From Coffea arabica (Eukaryota; Streptophyta; Magnoliopsida; Gentianales; Rubiaceae): a stretch of 64,000 bases of DNA. Of this stretch, positions 1-10,829 are shown one piece after another. Position 1 is the stretch's first letter. Every line of letters starts with the position of its first letter. The position numbers were made by a program, and so were the translations under genes. The notes below the pieces were generated by a model. It saw only the letters and a list, made by a program, of their open reading frames with translations, had not been told where the DNA came from and ran no database searches. The stretch spans positions 7,378,001 through 7,442,000 of the forward strand of contig NC_092329.1 of assembly GCF_036785885.1 (NCBI RefSeq), in the 5' to 3' direction.

Positions 1-38
1 GCGTGAGGCTTCTTCTCCAGTAAAGCAGTGGAACCCAT
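1..38 (-). CDS. 5' tip of a UGT85-type glycosyltransferase gene, cut by the window edge
   Basis: Read on the minus strand from 38 to 1, this encodes [13 protein letters not shown]. It aligns with the first residues of the minus-strand UGT gene starting at 5889 ([13 protein letters not shown]). The roughly 130 bases upstream of the two start codons are also nearly the same, so this is the start of a further tandem copy whose body lies left of the window. Only 12 codons are visible, so whether the gene is intact cannot be judged. By family it would be a cytosolic UDP-glucose-dependent glucosyltransferase. Confidence 0.75.
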   Translation of the reverse strand, partial: MGSTALLEKKPH

Positions 39-180
39 TCTTCTTGCCAGCGGATTTGAGTGGACAAATTGTACGTTATCACACAGCAGCCACTAGTTGG
101 GAATTGGGTTGATGGTAAAGTAAAAAAAAAACCAATGAAGAGCTAGTGCAAATATTCGAGAAAGGGCAGTGTAACATAAT
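39..180 (-). promoter_or_regulatory. 5' flank of the edge-truncated UGT gene, with altered TATA-like site
   Basis: This stretch aligns with 5890-6020, the 5' flank of the minus-strand UGT at 4259-5889. In that copy a TATATATTT motif (minus strand) lies about 110 bases upstream of the ATG. At the matching place here (150-159) the minus strand reads TCGAATATTT, so the TATA-like core is changed. Functional loss is an inference. Confidence 0.45.
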
Positions 181-436
181 TATGTGTTTGTATTGACTTC
201 TATTTCACTTTATTTATATCTTATTTACATACACTTATTTGCTTGCATCATCAACATATTTTTCAATTATTTTTTTATCTCACATACATCACATCAAAAA
301 AATATTACAGTATTTTTTCACAAAATTATCTCAAATAATTTACAATCCAAATACAATATTTCACATGGTAGCTACTGTCAATTATTTAAAGCAAATTATA
401 ATCTTCCGCACGTTATAGGTTCTATCAATTTTTTAA

Positions 437-1329
437 GGGATAATTTCGGAAACCTCCCTTGTGATTTCTGATTATTTCACTGGTTTTCTCCAAAATTTTA
501 AAAATTACACTAACCTCCCTTGAGGTTAATTATTTTATAATATTTAGGTCAAACCAATAATTAAAAAGTGATATTAGGAGAGAGAAGATAACATAGTTCC
601 ATCATTGCCCATCATCTATTATATTATTTAATTAATTTAATATCAATTCACACATTAAAGAAAAATACTAAAATTTGCTGTTTATCATTAGGGATCAAAT
701 CATATTTATCATCAAAAAAATAATATATCATTTTATATTTTTCACTCAATACAAGAATTAAATTACTCTTTTCAATTATATATCCATTATCAAACATGAT
801 CAACAATAAATAATAATAATAATTTGTAATTAAAATATTATAGAGAACAATTTTTAACATCATAAATATTATTGTCAGCATATTAAGATTAGTTATTGAG
901 ATTTTATGGTATTAAAGTTCACTCCTTATAATATTTTAATTGTAAATTTTTTGATTATTTGTTGTTGATCATGTTTGACAATAGATTCGTAATTAAAAAG
1001 AGTAATTTGAATCTTACATTAAATAAAATATATAAAATGATATACTATTTTTAATACCATATGTAATTTAAATCCTGATGATTAACAACAAATTCTAGTG
1101 TTTTCTTTAATATTTGGGCTAGTATTAAATTAATTAAATAATTTAGTAGATGAAGAGTAATGGTGAAATCATATCTATCTTTTCTCTCCTAACATCATTT
1201 TTTAATTGTTGACTGGACCTAAATGTTGCAAGATAATAAATCTCAAGGGAGGTTAATTAATTTTTAAAACTTAAAAGAGAGATGAGTGAAACAGTTAGAA
1301 ACCTCACGGAAGATTTTTGAAATTATCCC
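437..1329. mobile_element. Foldback MITE with long terminal inverted repeats
   Basis: The two ends, GGGATAATTTC at 437 and GAAATTATCCC at 1319-1329, are inverted copies. The similarity runs inward for roughly 260 bases on each side (about 437-705 against 1067-1329), with shared blocks such as TTAGGAGAGA near the ends and the TTAATTAATTTAATA block further in. The centre is AT-rich and has no credible coding sequence. The flanks CAATTTTTTAA and CAATTTTAA may be a worn 9-11-bp target duplication, which would suit a Mutator-like origin, but that is uncertain. The short ORFs within it are not believable genes. Confidence 0.7.
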
Positions 1330-2272
1330 CAATTTTAACCCACCATTCACATCTCCACAGACGTCGTCATCGAGCAACCAATTATTTTGCTCTTTCTCCG
1401 ATTCAATTTTCTGCACTTTGTGATTTCATTATGCTAACTTGGCCCCACAAGTTTAGACGGCTCAGCTGCTATAATTTTTCCGGATCCAAATGACGTGACA
1501 TTAAAAAAAAAAAAAATTTTGACGTGACATTAGACTGAATACCTGGGTTAGGACGGGTCAGTCTAATACCCAATGAAATGGTGCCATTTTGAAGACGCTC
1601 CGATGTTTCACCAAGTAATAATCTTCCGTACATGGTAACTTCAATCAAATTTTTAAAGCAAATTTTACGTCTTTTAACCGTTGATGCTGTGATTTCTCCT
1701 CAATAGTAATAATCTTCCGTACATGGTAAATTCAGTCAAAGATAAAGTTTAAAAAAATGCTGGAAATTCTTCATTTCTACGTCTCCTGCAGGAATCTTTC
1801 ATGAAGGCGGTAGCAAAAGGGTGTAATGAATATGCAGCAGAAGCTGAATTTTTATTTTGAACTAAATGCTTGCGTATTTATTGCACGGGGAAAAAGACAG
1901 CTCATTGCTCGAGTCGTTACCAACGCCAGAGGGTTACCTCAAAGTCCATAATTAATGCTAAAATGATACTTTGTCCCAAGAAAAATAAATAAATAAATAA
2001 TAAAATATTGGAAATTCCCTGCCACAAGGCATTTCTGATCTCTGGAAGCTACATGTCTGATTTTTCTGCTTAATTAAATTTAGATGAGGGACACGTATGT
2101 TGAGAAGAAATTAATTTCTAGAGTTAAGACACAATATGCTTTTCAAACCATTAGTTAATGACCAGTGCCCAATTGATACTCGTTAGTACATTTATATCAC
2201 AACAAACTTATCATATGACTTCATAATAACAATGATTACTCCGTTTTATATTTATATGTTTGTCTTAATTAA
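1330..2272. other. Intergenic: diverged copy of the UGT upstream module
   Basis: No gene is seen. The part from about 1590 to 2100 resembles 6040-6560, the region upstream of the minus-strand UGT. Shared landmarks are ATCTTCCGTACATG, the CTTCATTTC stretch, GCTTGCGT-TTATTG and the ACAAGGCATTTCTG block. It is another worn copy of the flank that accompanies the UGT genes in this array. Confidence 0.55.
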
Positions 2273-2274
2273 TA

Positions 2275-2603
2275 CTCCCTCCGTCCCATTTTAATAGTCC
2301 TGTATTCCTTTTTTATCTGTCCCAAATTGTAGTCCACTTTCCAATTGAAGAATGTAGTTGTATTTTAATTTTTCTAAAATACCCTTATTCAATGTAAGTA
2401 GTTGTTACTATAAACCTACCCCATTTAATGAGAGTTGATTCTTTTTTTACCATGAATTCAAGTTCCCATAAAGTTGTACCATATTTAATGTGAGGGTATT
2501 TTAGGAAAATAGCAATCTAAATTTATTTTTCCAACAAAGTTAACTACTTTTTCTTAAACTGTGTGAAAAAAGAAATAGAACTATCAAAGTGGGACGGAGG
2601 GAG
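2275..2603. mobile_element. Stowaway-type (Tc1/mariner) MITE, copy 1
   Basis: The element starts CTCCCTCCGTCCCATTTT and ends with the inverted match GTGGGACGGAGGGAG. It is flanked on both sides by the dinucleotide TA (2273-2274 and 2604-2605), the Tc1/mariner target duplication. It is 329 bp long and noncoding. These ends are the standard plant Stowaway termini. Confidence 0.88.
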
Positions 2604-2997
2604 TATTATTTTCTCAAAATATGAACACCTTCCTGGACAGACCCGTGATTAATTATTTGTTTCTCCACCATGCCTCCTCACTCTTCTCTTCTTGGATGGC
2701 GAATTGGGACCATACCTCTCAAAACAGGTCCTTTTTTTTTTTGGGTGGTTGTGCTTTCTTTATGAATAGGATGGACATAGACGGATGTAGCCCAAACGAC
2801 ATATGGCCCTCACTTGGCCAGCAATGCAAAATTTGAAAATAATGTTCGGCTTAGACAATAATATCTTATAATTATTATCATTGTAGGGAGTTGTTAATGA
2901 TTCGGTAAATCTCAAATGACACATATATATTAGCGGTTGGACATAAGACGGTTGTAGCCCAAACCACATAAGGCCCTCATTTGGACAATATCTTATA

Positions 2998-3414
2998 CTC
3001 TATTCGTCCTACTTTGATAGTCTTTTTTTTTTCATCTGTTCCAAATTATAGTCCACTTTCTAATTGAAAAATGTAGTTATTTTTTAATTTCTCTAAAATA
3101 CCCTTATTCAATGCAGATTGTTATTAATATAAACTACCTTATTTAATGTAGATTGTTAACCTATCCCATTTAATACATTTAGATTTAATGTGAAACAATA
3201 TAAAATGAGGATTAATTCTTTCTTGACTATCAATTCAAGTTTTTATGAATAATTAATATAAAGTTGTACTCTATTTAATGTAAGGGTAGTTTAGAAAAAT
3301 AGCAATCTAAATTTGTTTTTCTAACAAAGTTAACTACTTTTTCTTAAACTGTATGAAAGAAATACTAGGACTGTCTGAAAGAAAAACAAAGTTATCTAAA
3401 TGGGACGGAGGAAG
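2998..3414. mobile_element. Stowaway-type MITE, copy 2
   Basis: It begins CTCTATTCGTCCTACTTTGA and ends TGGGACGGAGGAAG, with TA on each flank (2996-2997 and 3415-3416). The interior (the CCAAATTATAGTCCACTTTC and ACAAAGTTAACTACTTTTTC blocks) is shared with the element at 2275-2603, so the two are diverged family members. It is 417 bp long and noncoding. Confidence 0.82.
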
Positions 3415-3416
3415 TA

Positions 3417-4258
3417 ATTATTATCATCATTGTAGGGAGTTGTTAAATATTCAGTAAGTCTCTTCCATGTTGAAAACATATATATTAGCGGGTCTAAATA
3501 CATGCAACGTATTAAAAATTTGGTATTCAAATTTAAATTGAGATTATGTATCATGCATTTAAAGCAGCTAATGTATACATTATCAATGTAAATAAGATTA
3601 ATCCATAAATATTATATTTCTATTCCAAAGATATAATTTGTATTAAATTATAACAGTTGCCCATTGAGCCCCCATTCTCCTGAGTAGGTATATACAAATT
3701 TTACATTCTCTTGAGTAGGTAATTTACTTCCTGTTAGGAGGATTTGTGCACTCAAGGCAAAGGCGTGAAGTTTCTGGCAAAGTTCGTAATGCGCCTTAAC
3801 GTACTCAAGGCAAAGTTTCTAGAACGCAGATAAATAAAAGCTCATCTGCACATGGGCGTATGTTCCACATTTATTCAAGTAAAACTACACGCATGTTTCT
3901 AATAATATCAAATCTGGTTAAACACTGGTTAATAGGAGCCCAAAAGTAAATTCTTAAATACATTTAGTGGTCGAAGTAAATTCTTAAATACTATGAACAC
4001 ATATCAAATTGCCTTTGCACCTTCGAACTCTGGTCAATGAGATGCCAAAGCACATTCATCAATCAGTTACAAAAATGATAGAAATATTGCAGCAAACAAC
4101 GGATCAGCAATGGGAAAAATTAAACAAGAAATAAAGAACTCAAGAAGCATTTTTGAAAACGAACCATGCATGTACGAGTGATTAAAAAGAAAACCTCTAA
4201 CCAAGTCCAAATTCAACGAGCCGTAGAACAACTCTTTAGATTCACGGTTCTTGATGTT
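3417..4258. other. Intergenic 3' flank of the frameshifted UGT gene
   Basis: No gene is seen. The part from 3417 to 3660 (GTAGGGAGTTGTTAAATATT, then the block around ATTCAAATTTAAATTGA) matches 6990-7340 and 15560-15905. It lacks the short SINE insertion present in those two copies, so it serves as an empty site. From 3660 to 4258 it is unremarkable AT-rich sequence. Confidence 0.5.
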
Positions 4259-5889
4259 TCAAATGCTTGGATTGAGAAGCACTTGATGAATCAAATTCTC
4301 AAGATTTGAGTTAGAATCTGTCACAGCCATTTCTGCCAGTTTTTTCCAGTCCATGGCTTTCTTCTTCATTTCCTTGCCCTTCTCCCCAGCCATTAACTCG
4401 CTAACAAGGCTTTCAATTTCATCCCTCTTGACATTATTGTCTATCTCCATTCCAATACCCCATTTATTGCAGCAAAACCAGCAATTAGTTTGTTGATCAG
4501 CAAAAAATGGCCAGCAGAACAAAGGCACCCCATAACTAATACTTTCGATTGTGGAATTCCACCCACTATGAGTTAAGAATCCTCCAACAGAAGGATGTCT
4601 GAGAACTTTCTCTTGAGGGCACCAGCCTGCAAACATACTTCTTTCTTTGGTTTCTTCAACAAATTCACTTGGCAGAATAGCTGAACTGCCTGAGACAAGA
4701 TCTGGCCTTAAAATCCACAAAAAGTTTTGTTTGCTATTAGCAAGTCCCCAAGCAAATTCGACTAGTTGCTCAGGTGTCATAGCAGCAATGCTTCCAAAGT
4801 TGACATAAACCACAGAGTTTGGATCTTTCGAACAAGCCATTCAAGACATTCTGGCTCTTCCTTCCAGAGATTTGATTGAATATCTGGTAAAGACTTATCA
4901 TGCACATGATTCTCTAGCAAGTGTAGTGGTCCAATGGTGTAAATTGGAGGAAGATAAGATGAAAGTGCATCTAATACATCATGTTCCAGTTGTTGAAAGG
5001 TGTTTATAATGATGGCAGAAGCCTTTCTAGATCTCTGAGTTTCTTGCATGACGAATTTCAACATGAAATCATCGGGATTTGTGGTTCCAAAGAAGCTTGG
5101 AAGATCCTTCAAGCGTATACCCTCTAAGTGTGGAATCCAATCTAGAACAGTATCTAGATATCCGTTTGTCAAATAACTAGCATCTGCAAGGCATAAGATG
5201 TACGACACCGAGTATCATCAGAATCAGACAAGAGCATCCATTAAGGAAGAGGCATTAAATGTTCAAGCTATTTTCTTTTTTAAGAAAAGTTTCCAAAATA
5301 TGTGGAAGAAGAGAATAAATGACCACGAAAAATTTTGAACACACATTTTTCATCAAAAAATAGTCGTACCTTTGAGTGGTATGATACCCTTTTCGATAAA
5401 CTTGGCAACCTGGAAATACGCCAAGTAGGAAGGTGCGCTGGCAGTCCACAGAAAAACTTCAGGGATGCCAAGTTCTTGAGCAGCTGCTAGAGTGAAGGTC
5501 ATTGCTCCATCGGAAACTATGCAAGAAACAGGGGGCACTTCTGAGGAAGAGGTATCGTTGAGTTCAGCAAGTAGCTCCCTGAAGGGACCTAAGCAAGTTC
5601 TATCGACAGATTCACAAAGGGTTGGAATATCTTGGGTAGCATCGACATCAGAAGGGGGAAGTCCGTCAGGAATGGCTTTAAATTGGAAATCAGGCAATCC
5701 ATTGAGGGCATCAGGACCTCTAGATTTAAGCAAGCGCCTGTGGTTGAATTCTGTGTTGACAAAGGTGATATGAAAACCTTTTTGGTGGAGGAGCTTGGAT
5801 AGCTTTAGCATAGGGTTTATGTGGCCTTGAGCTGGAGCTGGTATGCAGAGGGCATGAGGCTTCTTCTCCGGTCGAGCAATGGAACCCAT
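4259..5889 (-). pseudogene. UGT85A-type UDP-glycosyltransferase with a one-base frameshift in exon 2
   Basis: Two exons, 5889-5370 and 5183-4259, flank a 186-bp phase-1 GT-AG intron (5184-5369) placed exactly as in the other UGTs here. Exon 1 gives M-G-S-I-A-R, the catalytic His23 in PAQGHINPM and the partner Asp127 in SCIVSDG. Near 4831-4833 one base is missing relative to the paralogues: CTTGTTCGAAAG here, CTTGATTCAAAAG there. The frame breaks after ECLEWL and stops at 4777. Downstream, in the shifted frame, the sequence is intact through the PSPG box (WCPQEKVL to FFADQQ) and a normal C-terminus. The coding length of 1,445 nt is one short of 1,446, the length of the paralogue at 52821. The predicted product of about 308 residues would lack the UDP-sugar site. 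It is either a very young pseudogene or an assembly error. Confidence 0.88.
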
Positions 5890-5998
5890 TCTTCTTGCCG
5901 GGGGATTTGAGTGGACAAATTGTACGTTATTGCACAGCAGCCACTAGTTGGGAATTGGGTTGATGGTAAAGTTAAAAAAACCAATGAAGAGGCAGTGC

Positions 5999-6008
5999 AA
6001 ATATATAC
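5999..6008 (-). promoter_or_regulatory. Putative TATA box of the 4259-5889 UGT
   Basis: On the minus strand the sequence TGTATATATT lies about 110 bases upstream of the ATG at 5889. This is close to the roughly 100-base spacing of the TATATAT motifs upstream of the UGT genes at 10830 and 26830. Confidence 0.5.
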
Positions 6009-6916
6009 AAAGGGCCGATCTATTCCACAACTTGTAAGTTATTGTTTCACCAAGTGGTCCTCAAGAATGATCTTCCGTACATGATAGGTTCTGCCAAATT
6101 TTTAAAGCAAATTTTACATCTTTCAAACGTCGATGCTGTGACTTCTCCTCAATTATCTGTCCAAAAATAAAGTTAAAAAAAATGCTGGAAGTTCTTCATT
6201 TCTTCGTCTACTGGAGAAATCTTTCGTGAAAGCGATAGCAAAAGGTTCAAAGAAATATATAGCAGAAGCTGAATTTCTTGAGCCAAATGCTTGCGTGTTT
6301 ATTGTGGGAAAAAGAGAGCTCATTCCTCGAGTTGTCAGCTCAAATTCCACTGGGAATAAGAGAGCTCATTGGTCGAGTGGTTATCACCGCCAGAGGGTTA
6401 CCCCAAATTCCAGAATTACTGCTAAAATGTTACTTTGTCCCTAAAACAAATAAACAAAATAAAATACTGGAAATTCTTTACCACAAGGCATTTCTGGCCT
6501 CTGAAAGCTACATATGTCTGATTTTTTAAAAATTAAATTAAGAGGAGATAAGCAAAATTAAACTCATTAATTCCTTGAGTTAACACGCAATAAACTTTTG
6601 TAACCAATAGTTAATGGGTTTTTCTAATAGATACCCAATAGGCACTTATTGGTATACATGGATCACACCTAATGAATTCATACACTAACATTTATTACCT
6701 ATCTTGCATTTATATATTTTTTTGAATTAATATTAATTTTTCAAAATATGAATACCTTAACCAGTGTCCAATACAGGCCCATAATTAAGTACCTGTTCCC
6801 CCACCATGCCTCCTCATTCTTCTCTTCTTGGATGGCAAATTGGCACCACACCTCTCAAAACAAGTTTTTTTGGGTGGTTATGCTTTTAGCATGAATAGGA
6901 CGGCCACAAATGGTTG
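6009..6916. other. Intergenic upstream module of the minus-strand UGT
   Basis: No gene is seen. The parts from 6040 to 6560 and from about 6740 to 6916 are repeated at 1590-2100 and 2620-2800, upstream of the edge-truncated UGT. A more diverged version occurs at 7850-8220 and 16440-16790. Short ORFs here (6153-6529) have no protein signature and lie in repeated noncoding sequence. Confidence 0.5.
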
Positions 6917-7103
6917 TAGCCCAAACGACATATGGCCCTCACTTAGCCAGCAATGGAAAATTTGAAAATGTTTGGTTTAGACAATATCTTATAATTATTA
7001 TCATTGTAGAGAGTTGTTAAATATTTGACATTTCTTTTATATATATGCGATGATAGAATATACATTAGCGGGTCTAAATATATGCAACATGTTAAAAATA
7101 TGG

Positions 7104-7197
7104 GGGAAGGGGGTTGAATTGGGTGGTAAAGAGAAGGGATTCTAAGTAGAAAATCCTAGATTAAAAATCTCCTACTTAAAAAAAAAGATAAAAAAAG
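7104..7197 (+). mobile_element. Short tRNA-like SINE insertion (block A copy)
   Basis: About 94 bp ending in an A-rich tail, flanked by ATGTTAAAAATATGG (7089-7103) and ATGTTAAAAATTTGG (7198-7212), a 15-bp target duplication with one mismatch. The copy at 15656 has a clearer polymerase III box B. The related locus near 3510 has a single uninterrupted TTAAAAATTTGG. Confidence 0.65.
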
Positions 7198-7212
7198 ATG
7201 TTAAAAATTTGG

Positions 7213-9569
7213 AATTCAAATTTAAATTGAAATTATGCATCATGTATCTAAAGCTGCTAATGTATACATCATTAATGTAAATAAGATTAATCCATAAATA
7301 TTATATATTTGTTCCAGGGATATGATTTGTATTAAATTATAACAATTGCCCGTAGCCCCAAATCAATGGCTCAAATACTCTTTTTTTAATATCTCATTTG
7401 CGTATATTGTGTATTAATGTATATAGTTCAATAATTACATATTACAATGTTTACACAACTTATAACTTATACATTATTTTATAATATATGATATCAAGAA
7501 GCATAATTGTATTATTTATTAATTGTGAGTTTCAGTCAAATTTGGATTAGGTCCAAAATTCCAATATATTTGTGAGTTAAGTACGAATCTCATAGAGTGA
7601 GGTCGAGGTGAGACCTAAGGCCTGAAAGCATGACTATTCTACTCTTTTTTTTGGGGGGGGGGGGGGGGGTGTGGTGAGCTGGGTTTAATGTTGCCAAACC
7701 GCTAACTTGTAGATCTCATCTAATATCCCTAATTCTGCCCGTGCACGCTGGATTTAGTAGCCAGTTTCCCGTGAAAAGTTATGATATTTTTCAGTCAATG
7801 CTAGGAATTCTTGCCCAAAAAAAAAAATGCTAGGAATTCTTCTTTCTTCTTCCAAGGATTAAAAAAATTGCTTGGAGTTCTTCATTTTTTCATCCACTCA
7901 AGAATTTTCCGAGTAAGCTGGAACAAAACAAAATGGTTATAATATAATAAACAAAAGATTGAAACTTGTGAGTTACGTGCTTGCGTATTTATTGCGGGAA
8001 AAAAGAGGCCATTGCTGGAGTTACTACCAAGACCAGAGGGTTAGCTCCAATCCAAGAAAATCAAAGTTAGATTTCTTTATTCTCCAAAAGAAGAAAAAAA
8101 TAATAATGAACTAGAGATAAGCTCGGAGTTCTTTATCATTAGGCAACTTTGGCATTTGAAATCCCCATGCTTCTGATTTTCTTTAATTAAATTAACCGGA
8201 GGGCTGGATTATGAGAGAATCAAACTCATTCCTTGAAGTTTAGCCAGGATTATACCTTTTCTATTTTTCTACCAATTGATTTAGTCAATTTATAGTTTTG
8301 AGTTTTTTCAATTCATTTGATTCTGCTTCTTGCCTATTCATTTTTCTCTTCTTGATTTAGACCATGCCAATTTGAGGTTTGGATACATCCACTCTTTTAT
8401 TTTTGTATTTGTAAATTTTTATCCACATAGCTCTTTCTCTGCGTAAACAGGATAATGGTTTTCATATTGTACACATTTCTATGTTAGTCTTGGATTTGCA
8501 CCTTTTTATCATTTTTTGTTTCGGTTTTTTGAGGTTCAGACTTATTTTACTACAGCATAACCGATTAGTATCAGCAATTTGTTGTTTCCTATTTTTAAAT
8601 TAGAAATTCAAGTATAGTCTAGTTTTAGTAGTTTACATGTTCAAGTTATGGAGGATTTATTTGATAGTTTCTTGTCTTTGTAGTCTCCCAATTATCAAGT
8701 CTCATGTGCTATATATAGGATGTTTTAATATTATTTTCAGTGGAGAAGAGTGAGAGTAAAATTATGAAAAACTAGTGAGAGTCTTAGTATTTGTAAAATT
8801 TTGTAAAGACATTAGACAATTGATGTTCGTGTGATTTATAAAACTTCTCTTCTCCCACGTATTTTTATATGTACCAAATATCCGCTGCTGCAGCTTTTAT
8901 GTGCTAACATGAAAGTAAAACTTGTGGTGACAAGAAGAAATTAGAGGTGGTGGATTAGTATGTAAGTAGAACTTCAATCCATCAGCACTTGTGTAAGAAA
9001 AACTAGCAATAGCAGGTCTTTTCCTCCAAGTCCTTGTATCCAAATAAAATACATTTCTTTACAAAATACCTTTTCATAACATATCTTACTTAAGTTAAAT
9101 TTAGAAACCCTCGTATCCAAATTGAATATAATAGCGTTCTCCATTACCTGGTTAAATTTATATAATGGTGTTCTACTCGTGAACAAATTGAATATTTTGT
9201 CCATCTCTATCACATTCTAGAACGATTGCCCAGCTCGACACATAATTGCAGAAACACTAGCTCTATGGCTCTATCTTCCGCCTACGCTTTTGACAGTTTC
9301 GCCTATAACGTGTTAATTCATACAATAGTTGGATCTTATGATTTCAAATCTATTTCTTATTTCGATTATCATACCAAACCCCATGTTTCTTTTCACTTTC
9401 TTTTAGATAATTCTGTAACTTGAGATCTCTAAAAAATGTATCAAATCAATGTCAAAGTATCCTCTATTATAACTTTTTCTATTACACTTTTCTTGCACCG
9501 TTTATCTGATTGACACATACAATAACAATTTTTTTTAGCAGAAAGTGGCGCAGCCATTGAACCAATCCT
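7213..9569. other. Intergenic upstream region of the block A UGT
   Basis: No gene is recognised. A poly-G run lies near 7653-7669. The part from about 7850 to 8220 is a diverged relative of the upstream module at 6150-6550. The part from 8580 to 9570 matches 18930-19921 of block B. Short ORFs at 8974-9423 are present in both blocks but have no recognisable domain. Confidence 0.5.
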
Positions 9570-9574
9570 ACTTG

Positions 9575-10470
9575 TGTTGGAAAAAGTGCACTGGTGCAGA
9601 CACACAATATTGGGGTTGGTTCAGAATAAATTACTCTTTTTCCAAGTACCAATGTTCCAATTAAAATAGGAATAAACTAAATCACCAAGCAATGATACTA
9701 ATAGTATTAATAAAATGCAGGAAAAATAAAAGGCACAGGACACCAAGATTTTTACGTGGAAAACTCAAATTGGGAAAAATTACGGGATTTAATCCAGTCA
9801 AAAATCTCCATTATCACAATAATAGAAATACACAGGTCTATCTGAAACATCCAAATACAATAATATCACCAATATCAACTAACTCAAATCGCTACAAAAT
9901 TACCTCCGAAAACTACACCTGTCAAAGAAGTGGATTTGAAAAAAAGTTATCAAACGAAGAGGAAATCCAAAATCTGAATCAGTAGATGAGTAGAGCTTAA
10001 CGAGAGTATAGCATGGATAAAATTTCGTCTCAATCGAATTTCGAATCACCCTCCAATCAAGATCTTGAAATTTCTCTCTGTCTAGCTTCTTTACTTTTGT
10101 CTCTCTCTTCGTTTTTTTTTTCAAGAAAGAAAAGTGACGGAGCCTATATTTCTTCTTCGGTTGATTTCCATCTCTCTCAATCACTGGGCCAATGGCTAAG
10201 TGGCCACCAGGGAGGGGCTTAAATCCCTCCTTGGACTGTAGGTGAGGTTCAGCGAAAAAAATCTAAGGGTTGTGCCATAGCACTCTCTTGATCTAGTTGG
10301 ATCTATATACCCACTAGTCCCCTACCATAGATTCCTTAGGCTCCGCCTCCCCCTCTAGGGTCCTTTGCTCCCAAGAAAGGAAGGCCAAGCTTTCCAAGTC
10401 AAATTTGACTTCAACCTAATGGGATTTATTTTGTGATTTGGCCCACAAATTGGCTGGCCCAAACCCAACA
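9575..10470 (-). mobile_element. Solo LTR of a Ty1/copia element (block A)
   Basis: The LTR begins TGTTGGAAAAAGTGC and ends AACCCAACA. It is flanked by the direct repeat ACTTG at 9570-9574 and 10471-10475. It aligns along its length with the two LTRs of the full element at 19927-26436, which sits at the paralogous position in block B with the same ACTTG duplication. It carries about 190 extra bases (10180-10365) absent from those LTRs. Orientation is taken from the full element. Confidence 0.9.
10180..10365 (+). mobile_element. tRNA-derived SINE-like insertion inside the solo LTR
   Basis: This segment is missing from both LTRs of the block B copia element. It contains TGGCTAAGTGG at 10193-10203, a perfect polymerase III box A. 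About 45 bases on, GAGGTTCAGCG is a weak box B. The composition is more GC-rich than its surroundings. Exact ends and a target duplication are not clear, and a few LTR bases appear replaced. Confidence 0.45.
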
Positions 10471-10728
10471 ACTTGAATCTTGCCTTATAGGACCTGAGAC
10501 GAACCCTGTACCAAGGAAAGATCAAGCAGTGCTTACTAAAGCAATGAGCTCAGTAACTTCAACTTTACAGTTTACAGTGCTAAATTGACATTTTTTGTTC
10601 CACCTTTAGCAACTGGAGGTTGCTTCCACGAAATAATCGGGTCAGATTTTCAGAACCCTGTAAGATTAAAGAATAATCAACGTACTCATGGTTGCATGCA
10701 AATTGCAAACCTCGTAAGTCGATCGACC

Positions 10729-10735
10729 TATATAT
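10729..10735 (+). promoter_or_regulatory. Putative TATA box of the block A UGT
   Basis: TATATAT lies 101 bases before the ATG at 10830. The same motif stands at the same distance before the block B gene. Confidence 0.5.
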
Positions 10736-10829
10736 TTCTTCTTCAGGTTCTCTCATTACTTGCTTATTACAGCAATTTTATATCCATTTCATTGTTTTGA
10801 ATCCTCCTCAAAATTTCAAACTTTAAAGA

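Noticed and set aside
9692-10222. ORFs in the copia LTR (and at 25867-26130)
   Set aside because: They are inside LTR sequence and not conserved between the LTR copies.
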